From NCBI RefSeq assembly GCF_036373705.1, contig NW_027102725.1, positions 62,001 through 126,000 on the forward strand: a stretch of 64,000 bases of DNA, written 5' to 3'. Positions 11,430 to 26,185 of this stretch are shown here, piece by piece. Source of the stretch: Amia ocellicauda. Taxonomy: Eukaryota > Chordata > Actinopteri > Amiiformes > Amiidae. Under the pieces are notes generated by a model. The model made no database searches. It was not told the DNA's origin and saw only the letters and a list, made by a program, of their open reading frames with translations. A program made the position numbers and the translations under genes. How positions within the stretch are numbered: the stretch's first letter is position 1; each line of letters starts with the position of its first letter.

Positions 11430-13045
11430 CAGTGGTTTTCAACCCGTGTGCCGTGAGGACTACCCAATTGTGTCGTGAGATTTTTATCCCCTGAAAAATA
11501 TTATGTCATTTTGTTTGGTCAACTTCATAAATCTTGTATCAAATCAAACTTATTCAAATGTGTGAAAATATTACATTTATACATCACCTGTAGAAAGCGT
11601 TTCATAACTGAAATGTTGTGTTTGCCGGACTGAACGCACACCTACACTGAGTTGCAGTGCTATCAGTTGTATCGTAAGGTACACTTATAAATTTCAATTT
11701 AAGAAGTGAATTTATAGTATCACCTTATCACGAATCCTGGAATCTTGTAGAACTCAATTTCTGTAATAATTGGACACAGACACCAATTCCAAAGATATAA
11801 ATTGTTAAATTTATTCAAAAACAAAGACTAAATGTAGCACTACACTAATTATACAAAAGGGAAAAGCTAATTAAAATTCAACTCTAGATCAACAAATCAA
11901 AGACAAATCACTTCCGTGACCAAATCAAAGACCATGGGATCGCATATGATAACACACAAATCGTTAAACAAAAAAGGTTATAAACACATTAACTACAATA
12001 CCGGTTAGTAAGACGAAGGTGAGTCTCTCGTTAGTATTGTTAGTCAGACATTAAATAACTACGCAGGTTAGTATTTATGTCAGGTAACTTCTCGTTATAT
12101 ATATATCAGTCTCATTTACGTTTAGGTGCCGAGAAAGATCCTATCATTACTTGTTACCACAATTTCCCTTAACTGATTATTATTCAATGATCAAGGATAG
12201 GCAGGGCCACCAATAATCTAACGTCTATTGACTTGTGTCAATTTCAGACTAAACAGTTAAACAGGAATGAGAAGATATTTCTCGGGGTTGACAGATTTTA
12301 TTTCTAAAATTATCAACAAAACAGTTTAATGCAACACACATTTATATTTAAGAAAACTAAATGATATTACACATTCTAGAGTTTTGAATCACAGAATAAC
12401 ATTTCTAATTGATTTCTCAAATGTCATGAATCATGAACTCCAAACTGTTAAACTTATCTGAACTTCGTCGCAGAGAGGCCTCTCTGTCTTCGGGCTCAGA
12501 TCACAGCACACGGCACATGGTCCGTGTGGTTTGGAACAAAGGCAGTGCGGTTCGGCTTTGTCCAAGAACTTCCACTCAGTCGATGCACCTGGAAATTGGG
12601 GTTTCGCGAAATTAGAGTCTTTTCCAAACAGATTTTCCACTGGTTTGAAGGCTCCAAGGTTGTGCACAAAATCTTCTTTGTAAGCAGGGTTCCACCGTAG
12701 TTACTTGAAGACAAAGTCTTTGAGGAAAGCAGGGCCCTGTTCGTTCCAAGGGTCAAGTTTCTTAAGACTCAAATAGCTATTTAAATGACTGAACACTTTC
12801 ATATACATTCGACTTACTCAATTGTCCAGCTGTAAAACTCCACTGATCAGGTGGGCACAGGCGGGCATGCGCAGTCTGTAAAGTTCTTTATTTAATAAAG
12901 TCCTTTAAAAGAATTCTTCGTACGGCTCAATCTCCTTCTCCCAGTTTAACTCTTCTGTTGCCGGCAAAGACTTGGTTGGTTTCTGGTTCCGGTTCGGGCA
13001 ACAGAGCTACAGGTTGAGCTGTGGCAGCGAGTTACTGGTTCAGGT

Positions 13046-13077
<32 letters not shown>

Positions 13078-14096
13078 CTGTGCACTGTTCCTTATAGTCT
13101 GTCAGATCAATAGGTGATTGGTTCTTGAGTTCTTGAGATTGGATTTCGGTTTCAGCCCCCAGTGTCCTAATGGGGAGGGGCTTGATTTATGACTGATGTC
13201 AATCCATGCCATCTTTTGGAAATGCCGGTTGGCCCGGGTTCGTAGCTCTATGTCGGGATTTCGGCTCTCGTCCACTTCAAAGAGTTTTTATCACCTACAG
13301 GCCCCTTTCTCCAGACATCTCATAGCAGGATTCAACCTATTTGGCCTCTTCTCGGTGCCATCCTCCCCAAAACTGTCACTTTGATGCAAACCAGTTCCAA
13401 GCTGATGAGCAAAGGAAATCTGATAACTTTGGGGGTGGAGAGGTCTTCTTTAGATCAGTGCTTCAGCTCAGAGCCCAAATGCTCTTATCAAAATACACCC
13501 AACATAACGCTACACAGTGGAACTGCAAGGCAATTGATTAAAGGGACATGTGGTGAATTCCTTTTTATCTCTATACTGTTGTTGGATGTCTCCTCTTCCT
13601 CTAAGTCTCATTTGGCCTTGGTTTTCCCCCTCTGTGTTGAATAATCGGGCTCTAAATAGCCCCGGCGTTTCTCCTGCAGTTCTTCGTTCTTTCCACTGCT
13701 AGCGATGCCTTTGTGCAGCTTGTTATAGGATATTGTGAACTGAACCTATTTTGCTGTGAATTTATATTTACTGCGAATAGTTTATTGTGGCTGGTCTTGG
13801 TCTGTCTGCACTAAATAAATGATTTGTATCAAGGGATTATTTAGTTTGTCTGTGTACTTTTTTACCTAACCACTAAGGGCCACTCCTTGCACTTCACACA
13901 TTTGCCCTTTTAATTACTCCCTTACTGACATACTTTAACATGCAATGTGCGTGTGATAATAGTTTTAGCAGCCTGTTGCCATTCAGGTGAGACAATACCT
14001 AGTAAATCCTTTTTTTTTTTTTTCATGTTGGTGCGCCGCGAAGGTTTTTGGTCTCAGCAAAGTGTGCCGTGGCATTACAACGCTTGGGAACCACTG
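11430..14096. mobile_element. hAT element, copy 4 (complete)
   Basis: Ends as in copy 1, with target copies at 11422-11429 and 14097-14104. The GA tract is shorter than in neighbouring copies. Confidence 0.87.
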
Positions 14097-14584
14097 GCTT
14101 GGCTTGTTGGGCATCCAGGTATGCACTGAGATTACGATCGGCACGATGATTGTCGTTCTCAGGAGAATTGTGTTTCTTTGCTGATCATGTTCTCTGTCGC
14201 TTTTTACAAAGTTCTTACAAGTGGCACATTGGGGATGAGGCATAGCTGTGGACTTCTGCATGGCATGGGGCCACAGGTCATTCCAAGTATTTCAAGACGC
14301 CTGCAAATGTGTGGACACGTTGTGTTGGCCCAACCCTCACAGATTGTGCCAAGTCAAGTAGAGATGCATGTTGTGCTGTTCTAAAGTGACACGTCGTCAA
14401 CGGCAAAAACATCTCTCAGAGTTCCTGGCTTGACTTGCCTCTGGAAGACAACACTTGCCCAGGCTGGATATTTGCCGAAAGAAGCAAAGAGGACTAGACA
14501 CCTTGCCTAGACGCAACTGCATATTTCATTGTCACCTGGAAGGCCATCCAGGCTTTTCACCACCATGGCCCTCGGTCAACAAGG

Positions 14585-14638
14585 CGCCCGAACAGGGACT
14601 CGAACCCTGGACCCTCAGATTAAAAGTCTGATGCTCTA
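14585..14638 (-). pseudogene. tRNA-Lys 3' half (unit 5)
   Basis: Same truncation as in unit 3: the sequence jumps from '...gatgctcta' into 'acacacaaatcg'. Box A and the 5' acceptor strand are missing. Confidence 0.9.
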
Positions 14639-15741
14639 ACACACAAATCGTTAAACAAAAAAGGTTATAAACACATTAACTACAATACCGGTTAGTAAGA
14701 CGAAGGTGAGTCTCTCGTTAGTATTGTTAGTCAGACATTAAATAACTACGCAGGTTAGTATTTATGTCAGGTAACTTCTCGTTATATATATATCAGTCTC
14801 ATTTACGTTTAGGTGCCGAGAAAGATCCTATCGTTACTTGTTACCACAATTTCCCTTAACTGATTATTATTCAATGATCAAGGATAGGCAGGGCCACCAA
14901 TAATCTAACGTCTATTGACTTGTGTCAATTTCAGACTAAACAGTTAAACAGGAATGAGAAGATATTTCTCAGGGTTGACAGATTTTATTTCTAAAATTAT
15001 CAACAAAACAGTTTAATGCAACACACATTTATATTTAAGAAAACTAAATGATATTACACATTCTAGAGTTTTGAATCACAGAATAACATTTCGAATTGAT
15101 TTCTCAAATGTCATGAATCATGAACTCCAAACTGTTAAACTTATCTGAACTTCGTCGCAGAGAGGCCTCTCTGTCTTCGGGCTCAGATCACAGCACACGG
15201 CACATGGTCCGTGTGGTTTGGAACAAAGGCAGTGCGGTTCGGCTTTGTCCAAGAACTTCCACTCAGTCGATGCACCTGGAAATTGGGGTTTCGCGAAATT
15301 AGAGTCTTTTCCAAACAGATTTTCCACTGGTTTGAAGGCTCCAAGGTTGTGCACAAAATCTTCTTTGTAAGCAGGGTTCCACCGTAGTTACTTGAAGACA
15401 AAGTCTTTGAGGAAAGCAGGGCCCTGTTCGTTCCAAGGGTCAAGTTTCTTAAGACTCAAATAGCTATTTAAATGACTGAACACTTTCATATACATTCGAC
15501 TTACTCAATTGTCCAGCTGTAAAACTCCACTGATCAGGTGGGCACAGGCGGGCATGCGCAGTCTGTAAAGTTCTTTATTTAATAAAGTCCTTTAAAAGAA
15601 TTCTTCGTACGGCTCAATCTCCTTCTCCCAGTTTAACTCTTCTGTTGCCGGCAAAGACTTGGTTGGTTTCTGGTTCCGGTTCGGGCAACAGAGCTACAGG
15701 TTGAGCTGTGGCAGCGAGTTACTGGTTCAGGTGAGAGAGAA

Positions 15742-15788
<47 letters not shown>

Positions 15789-17112
15789 GCACTGTTCCTT
15801 ATAGTCTGTCAGATCAATAGGTGATTGGTTCTTGAGTTCTTGAGATTGGATTTCGGTTTCAGCCCCCAGTGTCCTAATGGAGGGGGGCTTGATTTATGAC
15901 TGATGTCAATCCATGCCATCTTTTGGAAATGCCGGTTGGCCCGGGTTCGTAGCACTATGTCGGGATTTCGGCTCTCGTCCACTTCAAAGAGTTTTTATCA
16001 CCTACAGGCCCCTTTCTCCAGACATCTCATAGCAGGATTCAACCTATTTGGCCTCTTCTCGGTGCCATCCTCCCCAAAACTGTCACTTTGATGCAAACCA
16101 GTTCCAAGCTGATGAGCAAAGGAAATCTGATAACTTTGGGGGTGGAGAGGTCTTCTTTAGATCAGTGCTTCAGCTCAGAGCCCAAATGCTCTTATCAAAA
16201 TACACCCAACATAACGCTACACAGTGGAACTGCAAGGCAATTGATTAAAGGGACATGTGGTGAATTCCTTTTTATCTTTATACTGTTGTTGGATGTCTCC
16301 TGTTCCTCTAAGTCTCATTTGGCCTTGGTTTTCCCCCTCTGTGTTGAATAATCGGGCTCTAAATAGCACCGGCGTTTCTCCTGCAGTTCTTCGTTCTTTC
16401 CACTGCTAGCGCTGCCTTTGTGAAGGCAGATGGTGCTTGTGAGAAGTCAACAGCATGTCCACCGAAAAGGGTGTCTGACTCCTGGTTTTGGATCCGGAAG
16501 GGTTGATAACAGACCGAAACGGTTACAATATGATACTGCTTAGATTAACTGTGGATATGTATAGTGATCGTGCTCGGCTCAGGTGTGCGTTCAGTCTGCA
16601 CACAAAACATTTCGGTCGCGAAACGTCTAATCAAATCGAATAAAATGGCGGGGATAGCATGTTTGATCCGTGTGCTATTGTTTTTCAACAATTGTAATGC
16701 CCTTTGTAACGTTTAACTACTTCGTTAAATACAGCTTGTTATAGGATATTGTGAACTGAACCTATTTTGCTGTGAATTTATATTTACTGCGAATAGTTTA
16801 TTGTGGCTGGTCTTGGTCTGTCTGCACTAAATAAATGATTTGTATCAAGGGATTATTTAGTTTGTCTGTGTACTTTTTTACCTAACCACTAAGGGCCACT
16901 CCTTGCACTTCACACATTTGCCCTTTTAATTACTCCCTTACTGACATACTTTAACATGCAATGTGCGTGTGATAATAGTTTTAGCAGCCTGTTGCCATTC
17001 AGGTGAGACAATACCTAGTAAATCCTTTTTTTTTTTTTTCATGTTGGTGCGCCGCGAAGGTTTTTGGTCTCAGCAAAGTGTGCCGTGGCATTACAACGCT
17101 TGGGAACCACTG
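14639..17112. mobile_element. hAT element, left end deleted, with 309-bp module (unit 5)
   Basis: The module lies at 16423-16731. This copy is almost identical to that of unit 10 and shares several private bases with it. Unit 5 also lacks about 19 bp of cassette sequence near 14240. Confidence 0.85.
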
Positions 17113-17619
17113 GCTTGGCTTGTTGGGCATCCAGGTATGCACTGAGATTACGATCGGCACGATGATTGTCGTTCTCAGGAGAATTGTGTTTCTTTGCTGA
17201 TCATGTTCTCTGTCGCTTTTTACAAAGTTCTTACAAGTGGCACATTGGGGATGAGGAGCAGAGCATGCTGACACGCATAGCTGTGGACTTCTGCATGGCA
17301 TGGGGCCACAGGTCATTCCAAGTATTTCAAGACGCCTGCAAATGTGTGGACACGTTGTGTTGGCCCAACCCTCACAGATTGTGCCAAGTCAAGTAGAGAT
17401 GCATGTTGTGCTGTTCTAAAGTGACACGTCGTCAACGGCAAAAACATCTCTCAGAGTTCCTGGCTTGACTTGCCTCTGGAAGACAACACTTGCCCAGGCT
17501 GGATATTTGCCGAAAGAAGCAAAGAGGACTAGACACCTTGCCTAGACGCAACTGCATATTTCATTGTCACCTGGAAGGCCATCCAGGCTTTTCACCATCA
17601 TGGCCCTCGGTCAACAAGG

Positions 17620-17692
17620 CGCCCGAACAGGGACTCGAACCCTGGACCCTCAGATTAAAAGTCTGATGCTCTACCGGCTGAGCTACCCGGGC
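17620..17692 (-). tRNA. tRNA-Lys(UUU), consensus copy (unit 6)
   Basis: Complete 73-nt cloverleaf. The acceptor is GCCCGGG/TTCGGGC with two G-U pairs, the anticodon is TTT, and the box A and B sequences are consensus. Past the 3' end, the nearest run of four or more T on the transcribed strand is about 175 nt away. Confidence 0.93.
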
Positions 17693-17927
17693 TTCAGTGA
17701 AGTGCTTCACAATGTGTTGGCTTCATGATTGTTCCAGACCGCTTTCTGGCCTGTTTAGAAAACTGGGCTCAGGGTGAAAAGGGTCACATGCATATGAGAT
17801 GTTTGGGCAATGCGAGTTCTCCACAGCAAATCCGAATTTCCGGTGTTTTCTCCTTGTCCTCATGCAATTCCAATGGCTTGACATTTGGGAGCTCGTCCAA
17901 AACCGATGTCAAACCATAATCACGCCT

Positions 17928-18016
17928 TCCTTCGAGCCGGAATTGAACCAGCGACCTAAGGATGCCCGCTGCCTGAAACCTACAGTCCTCCGCTCTACCA
18001 ATTGAGCTATCGAAGT
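17928..18016 (-). tRNA. tRNA-Tyr(GUA) with intron, impaired copy (unit 6)
   Basis: Full length with the 16-nt intron. Base 1 is changed so that the terminal acceptor pair is lost, and the invariant G15 of box A is A. It may be transcribed weakly. Confidence 0.8.
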
Positions 18017-18086
18017 GAAGCTTCTCACCATCTTCCCCTGGCAGTCTCAGTGGCCGTGCAAAGCCAAGAAGCACCGTGGCTTGGCT

Positions 18087-19711
18087 CAGTGGTTTTCAAC
18101 CCGTGTGCCGTGAGGACTACCCAATTGTGTCGTGAGATTTTTATCCCCTGAAAAATATTATGTCATTTTGTTTGGTCAACTTCATAAATCTTGTATCAAA
18201 TCAAACTTATTCAAATGTGTGAAAATATTACATTTATACATCACCTGTAGAAAGCGTTTCATAACTGAAATGTTGTGTTTGCCGGACTGAACGCACACCT
18301 ACACTGAGTTGCAGTGCTATCAGTTGTATCGTAAGGTACACTTATAAATTTCAATTTAAGAAGTGAATTTATAGTATCACCTCATCACGAATCCTGGAAT
18401 CTTGTAGAACTCAATTTCTGTAATAATTGGACACAGACACAAATTCCAAAGATATAAATTGTTAAATTTATTCAAAAACAAAGACTAAATGTAGCACTAC
18501 ACTAATTATACAAAAGGGAAAAGCTAATCAAAATTCAACTCTAGATCAACAAATCAAAGACAAATCACTTCCGTGACCAAATCAAAGACCATGGGATCGC
18601 ATATGATAACACACAAATCGTTAAACAAAAAATGTTATAAACACATTAACTACAATACCGGTTAGTAAGACGAAGGTGAGTCTCTCGTTAGTATTGTTAG
18701 TCAGACATTAAATAACTACGCAGGTTAGTATTTATGTCAGGTAACTTCTCGTTATATATATATCAGTCTCATTTACGTTTAGGTGCCGAGAAAGATCCTA
18801 TCGTTACTTGTTACCACAATTTCCCTTAACTGATTATTATTCAATGATCAAGGATAGGCAGGGCCACCAATAATCTAACGTCTATTGACTTGTGTCAATT
18901 TCATACTAAACAGTTAAACAGGAATGAGAAGATATTTCTCGGGGTTGACAGATTTTATTTCTAAAATTATCAACAAAACAGTTTAATGCAACACACATTT
19001 ATATTTAAGAAAACTAAATGATATTACACATTCTAGAGTTATGAATCACAGAATAACATTTCTAATTGATTTCTCAAATGTCATGAATCATGAACTCCAA
19101 ACTGTTAAACTTATCTGAACTTCGTCGCAGAGAGGCCTCTCTGTCTTCGGGCTCAGATCACAGCACACGGCACATGGTCCGTGTGGTTTGGAACAAAGGC
19201 AGTGCGGTTCGGCTTTGTCCAAGAACTTCCACTCAGTCGATGCACCTGGAAGTTGGGGTTTCGCGAAATTAGAGTCTTTTCCAAACAGATTTTCCACTGG
19301 TTTGAAGGCTCCAAGGTTGTGCACAAAATCTTCTTTGTAAGCAGGGTTCCACCGTAGTTACTTGAAGACAAAGTCTTTGAGGAAAGCAGGGCCCTGTTCG
19401 TTCCAAGGGTCAAGTTTCTTAAGACTCAAATAGCTATTTAAATGACTGAACACTTTCATATACATTCGACTTACTCAATTGTCCAGCTGTAAAACTCCAC
19501 TGATCAGGTGGGCACAGGCGGGCATGCGCAGTCTGTAAAGTTCTTTATTTAATAAAGTCCTTTAAAAGAATTCTTCGTACGGCTCAATCTCCTTCTCCCA
19601 GTTTAACTCTTCTGTTGCCGGCAAAGACTTGGTTGGTTTCTGGTTCCGGTTCGGGCAACAGAGCTACAGGTTGAGCTGTGGCAGCGAGTTACTGGTTCAG
19701 GTGAGAGAGAA

Positions 19712-19746
<35 letters not shown>

Positions 19747-20765
19747 CTGTGCACTGTTCCTTATAGTCTGTCAGATCAATAGGTGATTGGTTCTTGAGTT
19801 CTTGAGATTGGATTTCGGTTTCAGCCCCCAGTGTCCTAATGGAGGGGGGCTTGATTTATGACTGATGTCAATCCATGCCATCTTTTGGAAATGCCGGTTG
19901 GCCCGGGTTCGTAGCTCTATGTCGGGATTTCGGCTCTCGTCCACTTCAAAGAGTTTTTATCACCTACAGGCATCTTTCTCCAGACATCTCATAGCAGGAT
20001 TCAACCTATTTGGCCTCTTCTCGGTGCCATCCTCCCCAAAACTGTCACTTTGATGCAAACCAGTTCCAAGCTGATGAGCAAAGGAAATCTGATAACTTTG
20101 GGGGTGGAGAGGTCTTCTTTAGATCAGTGCTTCAGCTCAGAGCCCAAATGCTCTTATCAAAATACACCCAACATAACGCTACACAGTGGAACTGCAAGGC
20201 AATTGATTAAAGGGACATGTGGTGAATTCCTTTTTATCTTTATACTGTTGTTGGATGTCTCCTGTTCCTCTAAGTCTCATTTGGCCTTGGTTTTCCCCCT
20301 CTGTGTTGAATAATCGGGCTCTAAATAGCCCCGGCGTTTCTCCTGCAGTTCTTCATTCTTTCCACTGCTAGCGCTGCCTTTGTGCAGCTTGTTATAGGAT
20401 ATTGTGAACTGAACCTATTTTGCTGTGAATTTATATTTACTGCGAATAGTTTATTGTGGCTGGTCTTGGTCTGTCTGCACTAAATAAATGATTTGTATCA
20501 AGGGATTATTTAGTTTGTCTGTGTACTTTTTTACCAAACCACTAAGGACCACTCCTTGCACTTCACACATTTGCCCTTTTAATTACTCCCTTACTGACAT
20601 ACTTTAACATGCAATGTGCGTGTGATAATAGTTTTAGCAGCCTGTTGCCATTCAGGTGAGACAATACCTAGTAAATCCTTTTTTTTTTTTTTCATGTTGG
20701 TGCGCCGCGAAGGTTTTTGGTCTCAGCAAAGTGTGCCGTGGCATTACAACGCTTGGGAACCACTG
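18087..20765. mobile_element. hAT element, copy 6 (complete)
   Basis: Ends as in copy 1, with target copies at 18079-18086 and 20766-20773. Confidence 0.87.
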
Positions 20766-21272
20766 GCTTGGCTTGTTGGGCATCCAGGTATGCACTGAGA
20801 TTACGATCGGCACGATGATTGTCGTTCTCAGGAGAATTGTGTTTCTTTGCTGATCACGTTCTCTGTCGCTTTTTACACAGTTCTTACAAGTGGCACATTG
20901 GGGATGAAGAGCAGAGCATGCTGACACGCATAGCTGTGGACTTCTGCATGGCATGGGGCCACAGGTCATTCCAAGTATTTCAAGACGCCTGCAAATGTGT
21001 GGACACGTTGTGTTGGCCCAACCCTCACAGATTGTGCCAAGTCAAGTAGAGATGCATGTTGTGCTGTTATAAAGTGACACGTCGTCAACGGCAAAAACAT
21101 CTCTCAGAGTTCCTGGCTTGACTTGCCTCTGGAAGACAACACTTGCCCAGGCTGGATATTTGCCGAAAGAAGCAAAGAGGACTAGACACCTTGCCTAGAC
21201 GCAACTGCATATTTCATTGTCACCTGGAAGGCCATCCAGGCTTTTCACCATCATGGCCCTCGGTCAACAAGG

Positions 21273-21326
21273 CGCCCGAACAGGGACTCGAACCCTGGAC
21301 CCTCAGATTAAAAGTCTGATGCTCTA
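21273..21326 (-). pseudogene. tRNA-Lys 3' half (unit 7)
   Basis: Same deletion junction as in units 3, 5, 8 and 10. No tRNA-Tyr remains in this unit. Confidence 0.9.
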
Positions 21327-22417
21327 ACACACAAATCGTTAAACAAAAAAGGTTATAAACACATTAACTACAATACCGGTTAGTAAGACGAAGGTGAGTC
21401 TCTCGTTAGTATTGTTAGTCAGACATTAAATAACTACGCAGGTTAGTATTTATGTCAGGTAACTTCTCGTTATATATATATCAGTCTCATTTACGTTTAG
21501 GTGCCGAGAAAGATCCTATCGTTACTTGTTACCACAATTTCCCTTAACTGATTATTATTCAATGATCAAGGATAGGCAGGGCCACCAATAATCTAACGTC
21601 TATTGACTTGTGTCAATTTCAGACTAAACAGTTAAACAGGAATGAGAAGATATTTCTCGGGGTTGACAGATTTTATTTCTAAAATTATCAACAAAACAGT
21701 TTAATGCAACACACATTTATATTTAAGAAAACTAAATGATATTACACATTCTAGAGTTATGAATCACAGAATAACATTTCTAATTGATTTCTCAAATGTC
21801 ATGAATCATGAACTCCAAACTGTTAAACTTATCTGAACTTCGTCGCAGAGAGGCCTCTCTGTCTTCGGGCTCAGATCACAGCACACGGCACATGGTCCGT
21901 GTGGTTTGGAACAAAGGCAGTGCGGTTCGGCTTTGTCCAAGAACTTCCACTCAGTCGATGCACCTGGAAGTTGGGGTTTCGCGAAATTAGAGTCTTTTCC
22001 AAACAGATTTTCCACTGGTTTGAAGGCTCCAAGGTTGTGCACAAAATCTTCTTTGTAAGCAGGGTTCCACCGTAGTTACTTGAAGACAAAGTCTTTGAGG
22101 AAAGCAGGGCCCTGTTCGTTCCAAGGGTCAAGTTTCTTAAGACTCAAATAGCTATTTAAATGACTGAACACTTTCATATACATTCGACTTACTCAATTGT
22201 CCAGCTGTAAAACTCCACTGATCAGGTGGGCACAGGCGGGCATGCGCAGTCTGTAAAGTTCTTTATTTAATAAAGTCCTTTAAAAGAATTCTTCGTACGG
22301 CTCAATCTCCTTCTCCCAGTTTAACTCTTCTGTTGCCGGCAAAGACTTGGTTGGTTTCTGGTTCCGGTTCGGGCAACAGAGCTACAGGTTGAGCTGTGGC
22401 AGCGAGTTACTGGTTCA

Positions 22418-22452
<35 letters not shown>

Positions 22453-23467
22453 GCACTGTTCCTTATAGTCTGTCAGATCAATAGGTGATTGGTTCTTGAG
22501 TTCTTGAGATTGGATTTCGGTTTCAGCCCCCAGTGTCCTAATGGAGGGGGGCTTGATTTATGACTGATGTCAATCCATGCCATCTTTTGGAAATGCCGGT
22601 TGGCCCGGGTTCGTAGCTCTATGTCGGGATTTCGGCTCTCGTCCACTTCAAAGAGTTTTTATCACCTACAGGCCCCTTTCTCCAGACATCTCATAGCAGG
22701 ATTCAACCTATTTGGCCTCTTCTCGGTGCCATCCACCCCAAAACTGTCACTTTGATGCAAACCGGTTCCAAGCTGATGAGCAAAGGAAATCTGATAACTT
22801 TGGGGGTGGAGAGGTCTTCTTTAGATCAGTGCTTCAGCTCAGAGCCCAAATGCTCTTATCAAAATACACCCAACATAACGCTACACAGTGGAACTGCAAG
22901 GCAATTGATTAAAGGGACATGTGGTGAATTCCTTTTTATCTTTATACTGTTGTTGGATGTCTCCTGTTCCTCTAAGTCTCATTTGGCCCTGGTTTTCCCC
23001 CTCTGTGTTGAATAATCGGGCTCTAAATAGCCCCGGCGTTTCTCCTGCAGTTCTTCGTTCTTTCCACTGCTAGCGCTGCCTTTGTGCAGCTTGTTATAGG
23101 ATATTGTGAACTGAACCTATTTTGCTGTGAATTTATATTTACTGCGAATAGTTTATTGTGGCTGGTCTTGGTCTGTCTGCACTAAATAAATGATTTGTAT
23201 CAAGGGATTATTTAGTTTGTCTGTGTACTTTTTTACCTAACCACTAAGGGCCACTCCTTGCACTTCACACATTTGCCCTTTTAATTACTCCCTTACTGAC
23301 ATACTTTAACATGCAATGTGCGTGTGATAATAGTTTTAGCAGCCTGTTGCCATTCAGGTGAGACAATACCTAGTAAATCCTTTTTTTTTTTTTTCATGTT
23401 GGTGCGCCGCGAAGGTTTTTGGTCTCAGCAAAGTGTTCCGTGGCATTACAACGCTTGGGAACCACTG
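21327..23467. mobile_element. hAT element, left end deleted, no module (unit 7)
   Basis: The left end is lost by the shared deletion and the 309-bp module is absent. The right target copy GCTTGGCT follows at 23468. Confidence 0.85.
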
Positions 23468-23974
23468 GCTTGGCTTGTTGGGCATCCAGGTATGCACTGA
23501 GATTACGATCGGCACGATGATTGTCGTTCTCAGGAGAATTGTGTTTCTTTGCTGATCACGTTCTCTGTCGCTTTTTACACAGTTCTTACAAGTGGCACAT
23601 TGGGGATGAAGAGCAGAGCATGCTGACACGCATAGCTGTGGACTTCTGCATGGCATGGGGCCACAGGTCATTCCAAGTATTTCAAGACGCCTGCAAATGT
23701 GTGGACACGTTGTGTTGGCCCAACCCTCACAGATTGTGCCAAGTCAAGTAGAGATGCATGTTGTGCTGTTCTAAAGTGACATGTCGTCAACGGCAAAAAC
23801 ATCTCTCAGAGTTCCTGACTTGACTTGCATCTGGAAGACAACACTTGCCCAGGCTGGATATTTGCCGAAAGAAGCAAAGAGGACTAGACACCTTGCCTAG
23901 ACGCAACTGCATATTTCATTGTCACCTGGAAGGCCATCCAGGCTTTTCACCCTCATGGCCCTCGGTCAACAAGG

Positions 23975-24028
23975 CGCCCGAACAGGGACTCGAACCCTGG
24001 ACCCTCAGATTAAAAGTCTGATGCTCTA
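23975..24028 (-). pseudogene. tRNA-Lys 3' half (unit 8)
   Basis: Same truncation as in unit 7. No tRNA-Tyr remains in this unit. Confidence 0.9.
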
Positions 24029-25131
24029 ACACACAAATCGTTAAACAAAAAAGGTTATAAACACATTAACTACAATACCGGTTAGTAAGACGAAGGTGAG
24101 TCTCTCGTTAGTATTGTTAGTCAGACATTAAATAACTACGCAGGTTAGTATTTATGTCAGGTAACTTCTCGTTATATATATATCAGTCTCATTTACGTTT
24201 AGGTGCCGAGAAAGATCCTATCGTTACTTGTTACCACAATTTCCCTTAACTGATTATTATTCAATGATCAAGGATAGGCAGGGCCACCAATAATCTAACG
24301 TCTATTGACTTGTGTCAATTTCAGACTAAACAGTTAAACAGGAATGAGAAGATATTTCTCGGGGTTGACAGATTTTATTTCTAAAATTATCAACAAAACA
24401 GTTTAATGCAACACACATTTATATTTAAGAAAACTAAATGATATTACATATTCTAGAGTTTTGAATCACAGAATAACATTTCTAATTGATTTCTCAAATG
24501 TCATGAATCATGAACTCCAAACTGTTAAACTTATCTGAACTTCGTCGCAGAGAGGCCTCTCTGTCTTCGGGCTCAGATCACAGCACACGGCACATGGTCC
24601 GTGTGGTTTGGAACAAAGGCAGTGCGGTTCGGCTTTGTCCAAGAACTTCCACTCAGTCGATGCACCTGGAAGTTGGGGTTTCGCGAAATTAGAGTCTTTT
24701 CCAAACAGATTTTCCACTGGTTTGAAGGCTCCAAGGTTGTGCACAAAATCTTCTTTGTAAGCAGGGTTCCACCGTAGTTACTTGAAGACAAAGTCTTTGA
24801 GGAAAGCAGGGCCCTGTTCGTTCCAAGGGTCAAGTTTCTTAAGACTCAAATAGCTATTTAAATGACTGAACACTTTCATATACATTCGACTTACTCAATT
24901 GTCCAGCTGTAAAACTCCACTGATCAGGTGGGCACAGGCGGGCATGCGCAGTCTGTAAAGTTCTTTATTTAATAAAGTCCTTTAAAAGAATTCTTCGTAC
25001 GGCTCAATCTCCTTCTCCCAGTTTAACTCTTCTGTTGCCGGCAAAGACTTGGTTGGTTTCTGGTTCCGGTTCGGGCAACAGAGCTACAGGTTGAGCTGTG
25101 GCAGCGAGTTACTGGTTCAGGTGAGAGAGAA

Positions 25132-25166
<35 letters not shown>

Positions 25167-26185
25167 CTGTGCACTGTTCCTTATAGTCTGTCAGATCAAT
25201 AGGTGATTGGTTCTTGAGTTCTTGAGATTGGATTTCGGTTTCAGCCCCCAGTGTCCTAATGGAGGGGGGCTTGATTTATGACTGATGTCAATCCATGCCA
25301 TCTTTTGGAAATGCCGGTTGGCCCGGGTTCGTAGCACTATGTCGGGATTTCGGCTCTCGTCCACTTCAAAGAGTTTTTATCACCTACAGGCCCCTTTCTC
25401 CAGACATCTCATAGCAGGATTCAACCTATTTGGCCTCTTCTCGGTGCCATCCTCCCCAAAACTGTCACTTTGATGCAAACCAGTTCCAAGCTGATGAGCA
25501 AAGGAAATCTGATAACTTTGGGGGTGGAGAGGTCTTCTTTAGATCAGTGCTTCAGCTCAGAGCCCAAATGCTCTTATCAAAATACACCCAACATAACGCT
25601 ACACAGTGGAACTGCAAGGCAATTGATTAAAGGGACATGTGGTGAATTCCTTTTTATCTTTATACTGTTGTTGGATGTCTCCTGTTCCTCTAAGTCTCAT
25701 TTGGCCTTGGTTTTCCCCCTCTGTGTTGAATAATCGGGCTCTAAATAGCCCCGGCGTTTCTCCTGCAGTTCTTCGTTCTTTCCACTGCTAGCGCTGCCTT
25801 TGTGCAGCTTGTTATAGGATATTGTGAACTGAACCTATTTTGCTGTGAATTTATATTTACTGCGAATAGTTTATTGTGGCTGGTCTTGGTCTGTCTGCAC
25901 TAAATAAATGATTTGTATCAAGGGATTATTTAGTTTGTCTGTGTACTTTTTTACCTAACCACTAAGGGCCACTCCTTGCACTTCACACATTTGCCCTTTA
26001 AATTACTCCCTTACTGACATACTTTAACATGCAATGTGCGTGTGATAATAGTTTTAGCAGCCTGTTGCCATTCAGGTGAGACAATACCTAGTAAATCCGT
26101 TTTTTTTTTTTTCATGTTGGTGCGCCGCGAAGGTTTTTGGTCTCAGCAAAGTGTGCCGTGGCATTACAACGCTTGGGAACCACTG
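24029..26185. mobile_element. hAT element, left end deleted, no module (unit 8)
   Basis: Structure as in unit 7. The right terminus, past the boundary with unit 9, carries the G-T(12) variant of the poly-T tract that units 9-11 share. Confidence 0.85.
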